From Patescibacteria group bacterium (GTDB lineage Bacteria > Patescibacteriota > Minisyncoccia > Phycocordibacterales > SBAW01), in the NCBI GenBank assembly GCA_028864875.1, contig JAGWLV010000003.1, forward strand, positions 1 to 39,469: 39,469 nt of DNA, written 5' to 3'. The first letter of the stretch is position 1. Each line of letters starts with the position of its first letter. Shown in pieces: positions 31,108-39,469 of the stretch. A program made the translations under genes and the position numbers. Below the pieces are notes generated by a model. It saw only the letters and a list, made by a program, of their open reading frames with translations, made no database searches and was not told where the DNA came from.

Positions 31108-32564
31108 CGGCGTCTGTGTCTGTAGGCCACGCACAGCACAAGCGCACATAGTGCGTATGTGCCCCACTCTCCTATCGCCCGATACGGCGTAGAAACGCGC
31201 TCAATAGGAAGCTCCGCCCGAAGAACGCCGCGATGGCCGTATGGAAGGTCCGCAACAACCTTGCCTCCGGCTGCAATGAGGGCGCTCGGCCCGAATACAT
31301 TCGCGCGCACCACGGACACACCAAGCTCGGCGGCGCGGTAGCGCGCTATCTTTATACTGTACTCTCCGGCAAACGCACTGGGGAAGAACGCGTCGAAGCC
31401 GTCGGCCAGAATAAGATCTGCGGAGGCCCCTTGTCTGCGCGCCCACCCGTCCTGCTCGAGTTCCGAACAAATGAGGTTCCCCAAGCGTAGCCCGCCCAGA
31501 GAAAGGGGCGCCGTCTGCGTCCCGGAACTCACCTCTTCGGAGGACTTTTCAACCCCCGCAAATTTTGCCCACCATGGGGAGTAGTCCGAGAGTGGGTAGA
31601 GTACATTTTTTTGATAGATCTGTTCTTGCCCCGCGCCCCAGAGAGCATTGTAGGTATACGTGCGGTCGTCTTGTGCCATAAGCCCCCACAGCAACACACT
31701 TGTTGAGGTGCTCTCAAATCGTGCGAGCCACGAGCCAACGGAGGCATCCTGCTCAGGAGACATCGCTTGCTCTGCAAGAGGCGAGGGATATACGATAAGG
31801 TCGGGAGACCCGGCGCTCTCCAGCAAGGCGCGCAGGATCGGATTATAAAACTCATTCCCCTGCCACGAACCGAGCGCCAGATCAAAGTGCTGCACTGGCA
31901 CTGACTGAATAATCGAAACCGTCAGGGTATTCTGCGTGCGTTCTGGCAATGCCGCGAGGACTGCGACAGTAAGCGCCACTACGCCGAGCGCCACACCAAA
32001 CGGCGCAATGCCGCGGGGAGTGTTGCGCACACGATACACTTCGACGAACGTTCCGGCAAAAAAGACGGCAACGAAAGAGATGAGTGGGGCCCCGCCCAAG
32101 CGCGCGAGAATGAGCGCGCCAGGAGCGTCCGTGAGCGAAGTGCCGAGCGCTGCCATCCAATAGCCGTTTGATATCCATTGTACCAGTGCCTCAAACATCA
32201 CCCAGACGCCTGCGGCACCCAATGTCCGCACTAGTGGCGAGCGGCCGCTCATCCGCTGCCACAACAACGCCACCACGCCAACAAGGATGCCCCCCGTAAG
32301 TGCTGCGGGGAGACTCAAGGCGCGGATGACCCATGTGTAGTACTCGCCGCCGAGACCGGGGACAAGTTGTGCAAGCGTGAGCACGCAAATTGGCCCCCAC
32401 AAAAAAATTCCCGCGACCGCTCCATATCTAAAAGCGTCACGTTGGGAAGGAGCGGCCGTTGCGAGCGCATAGAGCGGCACGAGCGCCACCATTGCAAGGG
32501 GCCACCACCATATCGCGGCACACACAAGAGCGCCCGAGAGTGCCGCGAGACTGTACCGTGACAT
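31104..32564 (-). CDS. Apolipoprotein N-acyltransferase-like protein (CN-hydrolase fold)
   Basis: Multi-TM N-terminus; DLIVYPSPLAEQ, YQKNVLYPLSDYSPWW, LGNLICSELEQ. Start reassigned to MSRYSLAAL. Confidence 0.8.
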   Translation of the reverse strand: MSRYSLAALSGALVCAAIWWWPLAMVALVPLYALATAAPSQRDAFRYGAVAGIFLWGPICVLTLAQLVPGLGGEYYTWVIRALSLPAALTGGILVGVVALLWQRMSGRSPLVRTLGAAGVWVMFEALVQWISNGYWMAALGTSLTDAPGALILARLGGAPLISFVAVFFAGTFVEVYRVRNTPRGIAPFGVALGVVALTVAVLAALPERTQNTLTVSIIQSVPVQHFDLALGSWQGNEFYNPILRALLESAGSPDLIVYPSPLAEQAMSPEQDASVGSWLARFESTSTSVLLWGLMAQDDRTYTYNALWGAGQEQIYQKNVLYPLSDYSPWWAKFAGVEKSSEEVSSGTQTAPLSLGGLRLGNLICSELEQDGWARRQGASADLILADGFDAFFPSAFAGEYSIKIARYRAAELGVSVVRANVFGPSALIAAGGKVVADLPYGHRGVLRAELPIERVSTPYRAIGEWGTYALCALVLCVAYRHRRR

Positions 32565-32616
32565 TAAACTAGTATAGAATGCTCCGCACAGCCCTCCCGG
32601 GGCCCATTTTCTTGAT

Positions 32617-33195
32617 ATGGCAATGCTCGAGTACAACGAAATCCTCCCCAAGAAGGTCATCCTCCTCGACGGCGAGCCCTACGAGGTGCTCGATGCGCAC
32701 GTCTTCCGCAAGCAGCAGCGCAAGCCGGTCAACCAAACCAAGCTCCGCCACCTTATTACCGGGCGCGTGACCGAGCAGGCGTTCCACGTCTCCGAGAAAG
32801 TCGAGGAGGCCGACCTTTCAACCAAACAAGTAAAATATTTGTATACCAACCGCGGACAGTGGTGGTTCTGCGCAATAGACAACCCCGCCGACCGCTTCGA
32901 GCTCCCCGAGGAAACGATAGGTGCACAGGGACAATTTCTTAAACCAAATACGGTGCTGGAAGCGCTCGTGTTCGACGAAAAGATAATCGGGCTCAAGCTC
33001 CCCATCAAAATGGACCTCACGGTCAAAGAGGCACCGCCCGCGGTCAAAGGCGACACGCGCCAGGGCGGGAGCAAGCAAATTGTACTTGAGACGGGCGCGA
33101 CGATAAACGCGCCGCTGTTTATCAACGAAGGCGATGTCGTGCGCATCAACACGCAGGAAGGCACGTACGTCGAGCGCGTCGACAAAAATAGTTAG
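32617..33195 (+). CDS. efp: Translation elongation factor P
   Basis: [52 protein letters not shown]...[33 protein letters not shown]. Confidence 0.95.
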   Translation: MAMLEYNEILPKKVILLDGEPYEVLDAHVFRKQQRKPVNQTKLRHLITGRVTEQAFHVSEKVEEADLSTKQVKYLYTNRGQWWFCAIDNPADRFELPEETIGAQGQFLKPNTVLEALVFDEKIIGLKLPIKMDLTVKEAPPAVKGDTRQGGSKQIVLETGATINAPLFINEGDVVRINTQEGTYVERVDKNS

Positions 33196-33401
33196 CGGAT
33201 GATGTAGGGCAGGAGTGCCATGAAGCGCGCACGCTTGATGGCCTGCGAGAGCATGCGCTGCTGGGGGGCGGAGAGCCCGGTGCGCCGGCGGGGCATAATT
33301 TTGCCGTGCGGGTTGAGGAACTTCTTCAGAAGCTCGGTGTCCTTGTAGTCCACGCGGATAAACTGTGGGCTGTAGTACTGCTCTGTAGTCTTGGGAGGCA
33401 T
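33192..33401 (-). CDS. rpsR: 30S ribosomal protein S18
   Basis: [53 protein letters not shown]. Confidence 0.95.
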   Translation of the reverse strand: MPPKTTEQYYSPQFIRVDYKDTELLKKFLNPHGKIMPRRRTGLSAPQQRMLSQAIKRARFMALLPYIIR

Positions 33402-33439
33402 AACTATTTTATTTTCTTTTATATTTCTTCTAAATAAAT

Positions 33440-33883
33440 TTAGAAGGGTATATCGTCAGGATTAATGTCGGTCTCTTCCGGATACTCGATTGCGTCTTCC
33501 TTCGGGGCCTTTTGCGGAGCCTCGGCTTCGGTGCGCGGTGCGCCGCCGCCCGAACCGGCGGAGCGCGGACCAAACTGCACGCGCTCGGCGATTATCTCGG
33601 TGCGGTACTGCTTGCCCTTCTCCCCCTCCCAGCTGCGGGTTTGGAGGCGGCCCTCGACGTACGCGGTTGAACCTTTTTTGAGATACTGTGCGCAGGTCTC
33701 GGCCTGGCGGCCGAAGACGACGATGTTGTGGAACTCGGCCTGCTCGGCCTTGGTGCCGTCAGCCTTTTTATAGACGCGGTTTGTGGCAAGCCCGAAGGAG
33801 CACACCTGCCCGCCGCTGGGGAGCGCGCGGAGCTCCGGGTCGCGGGTCAAGTTGCCGAACACCATTGCCTTGTTGAGATACAT
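33440..33883 (-). CDS. ssb: Single-stranded DNA-binding protein
   Basis: [35 protein letters not shown]...; acidic DIPF tail. Confidence 0.97.
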   Translation of the reverse strand: MYLNKAMVFGNLTRDPELRALPSGGQVCSFGLATNRVYKKADGTKAEQAEFHNIVVFGRQAETCAQYLKKGSTAYVEGRLQTRSWEGEKGKQYRTEIIAERVQFGPRSAGSGGGAPRTEAEAPQKAPKEDAIEYPEETDINPDDIPF

Positions 33884-33887
33884 ATAG

Positions 33888-34406
33888 TTATTCTACCCCG
33901 CCCGTAAGCGCCTCGAGCGACTTCTCGAGTTCCTCTTCGGAGACCTCGCCGCCCTTTTCTGCGACAGGTTTGGGTGCCACGAGCGTCTGCCCCTCGAGCC
34001 GGTCGGAGGAAAAGACGGCCCGGCGCGGCTCGGTCTTGATGTCTTCGCGCACAGTTTCGATGATGAGCGAGCGCAGCGCCTCCGGCATCGCGAGCAGTGC
34101 CGCTTCGAGCGCGGGGATATGTTCCTTTTCTGTCGCAAATTTAATCCATCCGAAGTAGGACTCGCGGTACTTCTCGCGCTTGCCCTGGGCGGCGCGCTCC
34201 ACCGTGTACGCGAGCGTCATGCGCGTGGGGAATCCTTCTGAAATAAATTCCGCCCCGCCGAGGAGCTTGCGGATTTTCTCGACAACCGCGCCGACACCCT
34301 GTTCGCCCACCGTGGGCACAAGGTGAAAGCCAACCTCGTATACGGGCCGCTTCTGTTCTATATCCGCTTGGGTGAGCCCCTCTTCGGAGCGCGGCGTCTC
34401 TGCCAT
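33888..34406 (-). CDS. rpsF: 30S ribosomal protein S6
   Basis: YEVGFHLVPTVGEQGVGAVVEKIRKLLGGAEFISEGFPTRMTLAYTVERAAQGKREKYRESYFGWIKF; rpsF-ssb-rpsR order. Start reassigned to MAETPRSE. Confidence 0.9.
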   Translation of the reverse strand: MAETPRSEEGLTQADIEQKRPVYEVGFHLVPTVGEQGVGAVVEKIRKLLGGAEFISEGFPTRMTLAYTVERAAQGKREKYRESYFGWIKFATEKEHIPALEAALLAMPEALRSLIIETVREDIKTEPRRAVFSSDRLEGQTLVAPKPVAEKGGEVSEEELEKSLEALTGGVE

Positions 34407-34423
34407 GAGGACACCATAGCACG

Positions 34424-34609
34424 TCAGATTTTCTGCCGCAACTTGTACGCATTCCCGTGCGTAAGCAGCCCGCGATACGACGCGGCGACTTCGGGACTGC
34501 GGTTGCGTCCTAGGTTTCTCAGCATCCGCCGTTTCGTCGCTGTGCGCAGGACGCGATGGTCTGGAAAATGCACCCAACCAAGAAAATCAACCCCAGACGC
34601 GAGTGCATA
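34424..34609 (-). pseudogene. C-terminal remnant of a DGR/CPR-type reverse transcriptase (no start, 61 codons)
   Basis: Open frame reads YALASGVDFLGWVHFPDHRVLRTATKRRMLRNLGRNRSPEVAASYRGLLTHGNAYKLRQKI*; in-frame stop just upstream at 34612. Confidence 0.72.
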
Positions 34610-34620
34610 TCAAATAAAAT

Positions 34621-34644
34621 GGGCCGCATCGCAAGATGCGGCCC
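34621..34644. terminator. Perfect 10-bp hairpin with 4-nt loop (terminator and/or DGR cruciform-type element)
   Basis: gggccgcatc-gcaa-gatgcggccc; on minus followed by ATTTTATTT; 48 nt after the target gene stop. Confidence 0.75.
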
Positions 34645-34692
34645 AAGAGCTAAGGAACCAGGTGCCAGAGCAATAGATTCCAAAAGCAGATT

Positions 34693-35310
34693 TCAACTTG
34701 CGAGGAGCGGAGAGACGTTGACACGACTGCGACCGTAGTCGAGCCAGTTGCAGCGCCAGTGCCACGACCCATCGTCGTCGCGGCGGAGATACAGGAAGTA
34801 CCGGGAGCCGCGGGAATCCCGCAGAACGGTACCCGAGAGCTCGAACCAAGTGATACCGAAGGTGTCATAGAGCCACCTGAGCGTCGCTTGCCCCTTCTCT
34901 TCAAAAAGCGTCTGGCCGAACTTCGCGTCGAGGCGGATGCCAAGGCGCTTGAGACGCTTCAGCTTTTCCTCGCCATCAATTACCGACTCACCTTCCTTAA
35001 GCCCGCTTTCGAAACGGACATTCGAGAAGTCGACTGTCGTCAGTGCAAGTGCCTTCTTATCTTCCTCGACGATTTCCCAGCCGGAGCCGATGAATTTCGC
35101 CGGATCGAAAGGTGTGGTGCGATCGACGACGAGCGCGCCGGGTCCCTTGATGACAAATTGACAGCCGTTGTCGACGAAACGCTTTGTTTTACGCATCTTC
35201 TCCTCGCTATGCGCGAGGTTGGCGATATCGTCAGGGGTGAAGCCGGCCTTGGCGGCGGTGATCATAAATTCGTGGGCAAGACCCACGCCGAATTCGGACA
35301 CATTGCGCAT
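34693..35310 (-). CDS. Putative DGR target (variable) protein
   Basis: C-terminus GTVLRDSRGSRYFLYLRRDDDGSWHWRCNWLDYGRSRVNVSPLLAS resembles CPR DGR targets; VR-like stretch of NNY codons; RT remnant directly downstream. Confidence 0.7.
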   Translation of the reverse strand: MRNVSEFGVGLAHEFMITAAKAGFTPDDIANLAHSEEKMRKTKRFVDNGCQFVIKGPGALVVDRTTPFDPAKFIGSGWEIVEEDKKALALTTVDFSNVRFESGLKEGESVIDGEEKLKRLKRLGIRLDAKFGQTLFEEKGQATLRWLYDTFGITWFELSGTVLRDSRGSRYFLYLRRDDDGSWHWRCNWLDYGRSRVNVSPLLAS

Positions 35311-35419
35311 GGCAACTCATCCTTTTGGTTTGTGCGACACATCCCTTCCTTGGGACTCATCGCAAATTACAATGTGCTGTTCTGAGGTGCGGGAATCCGC
35401 ATCCCACCAGCTGAAAAAC

Positions 35420-35449
35420 ATTGTACTATATCAACTACTATACTGTCAA
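35420..35449 (-). promoter_or_regulatory. Strong sigma70-type promoter for the DGR-target gene
   Basis: TTGACA (35449-35444)-N18-TACAAT (35425-35420), overlapping the 3' end of tatD. Confidence 0.7.
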
Positions 35450-36217
35450 GTTAAAAATATGTTGTGAATTAAGGACGATTTGGGCGCCTACCTCCCCAAG
35501 TGTAAGGCCTTTGAGTGCGGCGACCTTGCGCGCGACATCAAGCACAAAACTCGGCTCGTTGCGCTTGCCGCGGTTGGGGGTGGGGGCGGCAAACGGCGCG
35601 TCGGTTTCGACAAGTAGTTTGTCCATGGGGCACGCGTCAATCGCGCCGTCATACTCGCCCGTGTACGTGACCGGACCGGGGAAGGACAGGTAGCAGCCGA
35701 GATCAAGATATTTTTGTGCGAGCTCTTTCGTCCCCGTGAAAAAATGCATAACAATATGTAGTTTGTCGCCGTGGTCGCGGCGATGCGCTGCGAGTGTGGT
35801 GAGCATGTCTTCGTGCGCGTCCCTGCAGTGGATAATCAAGGGCTTCTGCGCGCGGAGTGCGAGCTGGATGTGCGCCTCGAAGCGCAGCATCTGCGTGCGG
35901 CGCTCCTCGGGCGTCTTGCCGGTTCTGAAGTAATCCAAGCCGCACTCCCCTATCGCCACCACTTTCGGGTCGAGCGCGAGTTCTTGATACTTTTCCATAT
36001 CAAAGTCTTCGGCTTCGTTGTCGTTGGGGTGGAGGCCGACCGAGGCCCACAAAAAGTCGTGTTGCCGTGCGAGTGCGAGCCCCGCTTTCGAGACTTCATA
36101 GTCGGTGCCGACCACAAGGCCGCCGAGTGCGAGCGCGCGCATGCGCGCGAGCACCTGGGGCAGGTCGTTTTTGTACTGCGGGAATTGCAGGTGGCAGTGC
36201 GCGTCAAAAAATTTCAT
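35438..36217 (-). CDS. tatD: TatD family hydrolase
   Basis: FFDAHCHLQFPQY, IGECGLDYFRTGK, PLIIHCRDAHED, LLVETDAPFAAP. Confidence 0.95.
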   Translation of the reverse strand: MKFFDAHCHLQFPQYKNDLPQVLARMRALALGGLVVGTDYEVSKAGLALARQHDFLWASVGLHPNDNEAEDFDMEKYQELALDPKVVAIGECGLDYFRTGKTPEERRTQMLRFEAHIQLALRAQKPLIIHCRDAHEDMLTTLAAHRRDHGDKLHIVMHFFTGTKELAQKYLDLGCYLSFPGPVTYTGEYDGAIDACPMDKLLVETDAPFAAPTPNRGKRNEPSFVLDVARKVAALKGLTLGEVGAQIVLNSQHIFNLTV

Positions 36218-36252
36218 ACAGATATTCTGACATTCTTGAGAATGTTGGAATG

Positions 36253-37677
36253 TTAATCTTTGCGCGGAAAGAGGTTCTCCGGTTTTTTGTTTTCAACAAC
36301 AGCCTTTTTTATTGCTTCGTTTGTCGCCGGCATAAACGGATTGAGCATACGGCCAATGATATACAGCTCTTGGGTCAATTCGAGGATTATCTTTTTGCCT
36401 TGTTCGGGATTCTCTTTAACAACTTTAAATGGCTGGGTTTCGGTGATTTTGTGGTCTAGGGCGGCAATGCACTGCCACACATACTCAACAGCTTTATTAA
36501 CCTCAAACTGCTCGAGCGGCTCTGTGTATTCTTTCGGGAAACCAACCGCCTCCGGCCGAGTCCCCTCTGACAAATGCATCTGCGCCAACTGCATAATCCG
36601 CGAAGCGAGATTACCGAGACCATTGGCCAGGTCGGCGTTGTACACCTCTTTAAAGTGTTCGCGGGTGATGTCGCCGTCCTCGAACGGTGAAATGTGGCGG
36701 GCGAGATAGTATCGCAGGGCATCGGTACCGTACTCCTCCAGCAACTCTTGGGGGTCTATAACATTGCCGAGTGTTTTGCTCATCTTTTTGCCGCCGGAGC
36801 GTATGAGTCCGTGTACAAGCAGCCTTTTGGGCAGTGGCACTCCCGCACTCAAAAGCATCCCGGGCCAGATGGCGGCATGAAAGCGCAAAATGTCCTTGCC
36901 TATAACGTGTACGTCGGCCGGCCAGAATTCTTTGTACAGAGCATCGTCGCGCCCGTAGCCGAGCGCCGTGATGTAGTTGGAGAGCGCATCGCACCACACG
37001 TACATGACTTGGGAGTCGTCGCCCGGGACAGGGATCCCAACGGGCACTTTTGCTTTGGGGCGGGAGAAGCTTACGTCTTGCAATCCTTCATCCAAAAGAG
37101 CGAGGATTTCATTCTTGCGGCTCTGGGGCAGTATCTCAAGTTCATCGGACTCTATTTTCGATTTAATAGGGGCGGTGTACTTTGAGAGCCTGAAAAAATA
37201 GTTTTCTTCCTTGGTGCGCTCCGGCACCGTGCCATGGTCAGGGCACTTGCCGTCCACTAATTCCTTCTCGGTAATAAACGCTTCGTGCCCCACACAGTAG
37301 AGCCCCTCGTACTCTTTTTTATAGATATCTCCCGCTGCCGCCATCTTTTCCCACAGCCTTTTTGCGCCCGGCCAGTGCATCTGTTCGTCTGAAGTGCGGA
37401 TAAATTGGTCGTACGAAATATCGAGGCGCTTAAAGAGCGCCGCAAACCCCTCGACCATGCGGTCGCGGAAGGCGTGGATGTCTTCTCCGGCTTTTATCGC
37501 TCCTTGGATAACCGTCTGTGCGTTCTCGTCAGAGCCGGTCAGGAAGTACGTCTTGTCCCCCACCAGGCGGTGGTAGCGGGCAATGACATCGCATAGGGTG
37601 GTTACATACGCATGCCCCAAGTGCAAGTTCGCATTGGGATAAAAAATGGGCGTGGTGATATAGAACTTTTTGTCCAT
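36253..37677 (-). CDS. metG: Methionyl-tRNA synthetase
   Basis: FYITTPIFYPNANLHLGHAYVTTLCDVIARYHR; KMSKTLGNVIDP (KMSKS-type). Confidence 0.96.
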   Translation of the reverse strand: MDKKFYITTPIFYPNANLHLGHAYVTTLCDVIARYHRLVGDKTYFLTGSDENAQTVIQGAIKAGEDIHAFRDRMVEGFAALFKRLDISYDQFIRTSDEQMHWPGAKRLWEKMAAAGDIYKKEYEGLYCVGHEAFITEKELVDGKCPDHGTVPERTKEENYFFRLSKYTAPIKSKIESDELEILPQSRKNEILALLDEGLQDVSFSRPKAKVPVGIPVPGDDSQVMYVWCDALSNYITALGYGRDDALYKEFWPADVHVIGKDILRFHAAIWPGMLLSAGVPLPKRLLVHGLIRSGGKKMSKTLGNVIDPQELLEEYGTDALRYYLARHISPFEDGDITREHFKEVYNADLANGLGNLASRIMQLAQMHLSEGTRPEAVGFPKEYTEPLEQFEVNKAVEYVWQCIAALDHKITETQPFKVVKENPEQGKKIILELTQELYIIGRMLNPFMPATNEAIKKAVVENKKPENLFPRKD

Positions 37678-37688
37678 GGAAAAATCGG

Positions 37689-38762
37689 TTAGGCGGGTTC
37701 GCCCTCCGGCGTCATCCCCGCGCGCGCAAGCGCGCGCGTCTTCTCGCGGTCGACGTCCGAGACAAATTCCTGTATCGCGCCCGCAATAGGGACGGACAGC
37801 AGCACGCCGAGGAAGCCGACGAGCTTAAAGCCGATAATGAGCGAGAGGATGACGAGGAGCGGGGGGACGCCGACGACTTTTTTGACGACGACGGGGTATA
37901 TAAGGTGCGCTTCAAACTGCTGCACAATGACGTAGAGGCCGACGACAAGGAAAGCCGCGGTCACCCCGCCGTCGGCCGCCGCAACGGCGACCGCGGGTAT
38001 GGCCGCAAGGAACTGCCCGAACACCGGAATGAGCTCAAACACCGCGGCGAGGACCGCGAGCACAAGCGCGTTTGGTACCGCCAAGATGAGGAGACCCAAG
38101 TAGAGGAGCACGCCGACGATGAGGGCGAGCACGAGCTGCCCCTGCATCCACTTGCCGATCTTGTCCTGCGAGCGCTTCCAGAGGTGGAGTACGTAGGCCT
38201 GTTCGTCGACAGGTGTGATGACGCGCAAAAAGTCGTCAACGCCGGTCTCCTGCACGCAAAAGTAAAAGGAGAAGACGACGATGAGCACAAAGGACGTGAG
38301 CCCGCCGAAAAACGCCGAGACGGTCGAGAAGATGCCGCCTGTCGAGTCCGCAAGCGTCGTCGAGAGCGAGCGGAGCACCTCGGCGGAGCTCAGCGTCTCG
38401 GTCACCGAGCCGGGGAGGAAGCCGTGTGTAATCTCGGCGATATTGAGCGACGAGAGTGTAGCGGGAAGGTGTTGAAGAAAGCTCGCGGCATCGTTAAGAA
38501 TAGGTGGCACAAAAAAGAAGAGCACGCCCCCGATAATGCCGATGACTGTCGCGTACATGACTATGACCGAGAGCACACGCCGCAGGCCCCAGCGCATAAA
38601 TGCGTGTATACCCGGCTCCATCGCGGAAGCTATGACTATCGCGGTCAAGACCACGAGCACGATGTCCCGCAAAAACCACAAGAGGCCGAGGAGCAATACA
38701 AAAAGGAGGCCCGTCACAATGGAGCCCGAGGAGATGTGGACGTTGATGTCCTTGCTGGCCAT
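37689..38762 (-). CDS. AI-2E/PerM family transporter
   Basis: Multi-TM; FELIPVFGQFLAAIPAVAVA...QQFEAHLIYPVVVKKVVGVPPLLVILSLIIGFKLVGFLGVLLSVPIAGAI. Confidence 0.9.
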   Translation of the reverse strand: MASKDINVHISSGSIVTGLLFVLLLGLLWFLRDIVLVVLTAIVIASAMEPGIHAFMRWGLRRVLSVIVMYATVIGIIGGVLFFFVPPILNDAASFLQHLPATLSSLNIAEITHGFLPGSVTETLSSAEVLRSLSTTLADSTGGIFSTVSAFFGGLTSFVLIVVFSFYFCVQETGVDDFLRVITPVDEQAYVLHLWKRSQDKIGKWMQGQLVLALIVGVLLYLGLLILAVPNALVLAVLAAVFELIPVFGQFLAAIPAVAVAAADGGVTAAFLVVGLYVIVQQFEAHLIYPVVVKKVVGVPPLLVILSLIIGFKLVGFLGVLLSVPIAGAIQEFVSDVDREKTRALARAGMTPEGEPA

Positions 38763-38766
38763 GCCG

Positions 38767-39469
38767 CTATCCTAGCACTATTCTGCTTTTTATATAGTGG
38801 GGCAGCTCCTCTATTTCGATGCGCTCTTGCGCGCCCGTGTCGCGCTCCCGCACGGTCACCGTGTCGTTTTGGAGAGTGTCGAAGTCGACCGTAATACACC
38901 ACGGGGTCCCGACTTCGTCCTGGCGGCGGTAGCGCTTGCCGATGTTGCCGTTGTCGTCCCACACGATGTGCGGAACTTCTTTTTTGAGCGCCTCGTATAC
39001 TCCGCGCGCTTTTTGAATAAGTTCGGGTTTGTTTTTGAGGAGCGGAAACACGGCGGCTTTGACAGGTGCGAGGTGCGGGGGGAACTTCAACACTACGCGG
39101 GGCTCGCCGCCAAGCTCGTCTTCGGTATAGGCCTTGGCGATGACCGCGAGCACGTGGCGGCCCAACCCGAATGTGGGCTCAAGGACGTGGGGCACAAAGC
39201 GCTCGTTGCTGCCGTGATCGAGGTACGAGAGGTCCACCCCCGAGTGTTCGATATGATTTTTGAGGTCAAAGTCCGTGCGATACGCGAGCCCGCCTATCTC
39301 GTCGAACTTGTGCGGATAGTTGAAGTGGAAGTCGATTGTGCGCTTGGAGTAGTGTGCGCGCTCGCCGTCGGGGATCTCCACCTCTTTGATGTCGCCCTTA
39401 TCAAAGCCGAGCGACTTAAACCACGCGCGCATTTCTCCCAGCCAGTATTCAAATTGCTTCTGCCACTCC
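38767..39469 (-). CDS. glyS: Glycyl-tRNA synthetase, single-chain type (5' truncated by window edge)
   Basis: DIKEVEIPDGERAHYSKRTIDFHFNYPHKFDEIGGLAYRTDFDLKNH...PHVLEPTFGLGRHVLAVIAKAY...KRYRRQDEVGTPWCITVDFDTL. Confidence 0.93.
   Translation of the reverse strand, partial: EWQKQFEYWLGEMRAWFKSLGFDKGDIKEVEIPDGERAHYSKRTIDFHFNYPHKFDEIGGLAYRTDFDLKNHIEHSGVDLSYLDHGSNERFVPHVLEPTFGLGRHVLAVIAKAYTEDELGGEPRVVLKFPPHLAPVKAAVFPLLKNKPELIQKARGVYEALKKEVPHIVWDDNGNIGKRYRRQDEVGTPWCITVDFDTLQNDTVTVRERDTGAQERIEIEELPHYIKSRIVLG

Overview
The window looks like a chromosomal segment of a Candidate Phyla Radiation (Patescibacteria, probably Parcubacteria-like) bacterium. Support: divergent rRNAs, compact housekeeping genes, and typical CPR proteins (ECFDGKQ-like membrane protein, PG-binding surface protein, MscS-like TM protein). 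It carries a 5' partial 16S rRNA (minus, running off the left edge) and a separate 23S-5S pair (minus) about 9 kb away. Between and around them are secDF, an epimerase, a sugar transferase, a GT4 glycosyltransferase, rodA, rplJ-rplL with an L10 leader, a large surface protein, ftsK, recA, an ECF sigma operon, a Lnt-like protein, efp, rpsF-ssb-rpsR, tatD, metG, an AI-2E transporter and a partial glyS. The main accessory signal is at 34424-35449 (minus): a strong promoter, a gene whose C-terminus looks like a diversity-generating retroelement (DGR) variable region, a perfect hairpin, then only the C-terminal ~61 codons of a reverse transcriptase directly before rpsF. I read this as a decayed DGR that kept its target gene. 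Other notable signals are: paired terminator-like hairpin plus boxA-like modules in the leaders of the unlinked 16S and 23S genes; a compensated swap of the 16S 530-loop pseudoknot; at least 11 genes with a TANNNT-type -10 box ending 6-7 nt before the ATG (predicted leaderless mRNAs); SD-bearing orphan gene cassettes; two unlisted small ORFs (31 and 45 aa); and altered key residues in EF-P and the Lnt-like protein. All calls come from reading the sequence; no searches were run.
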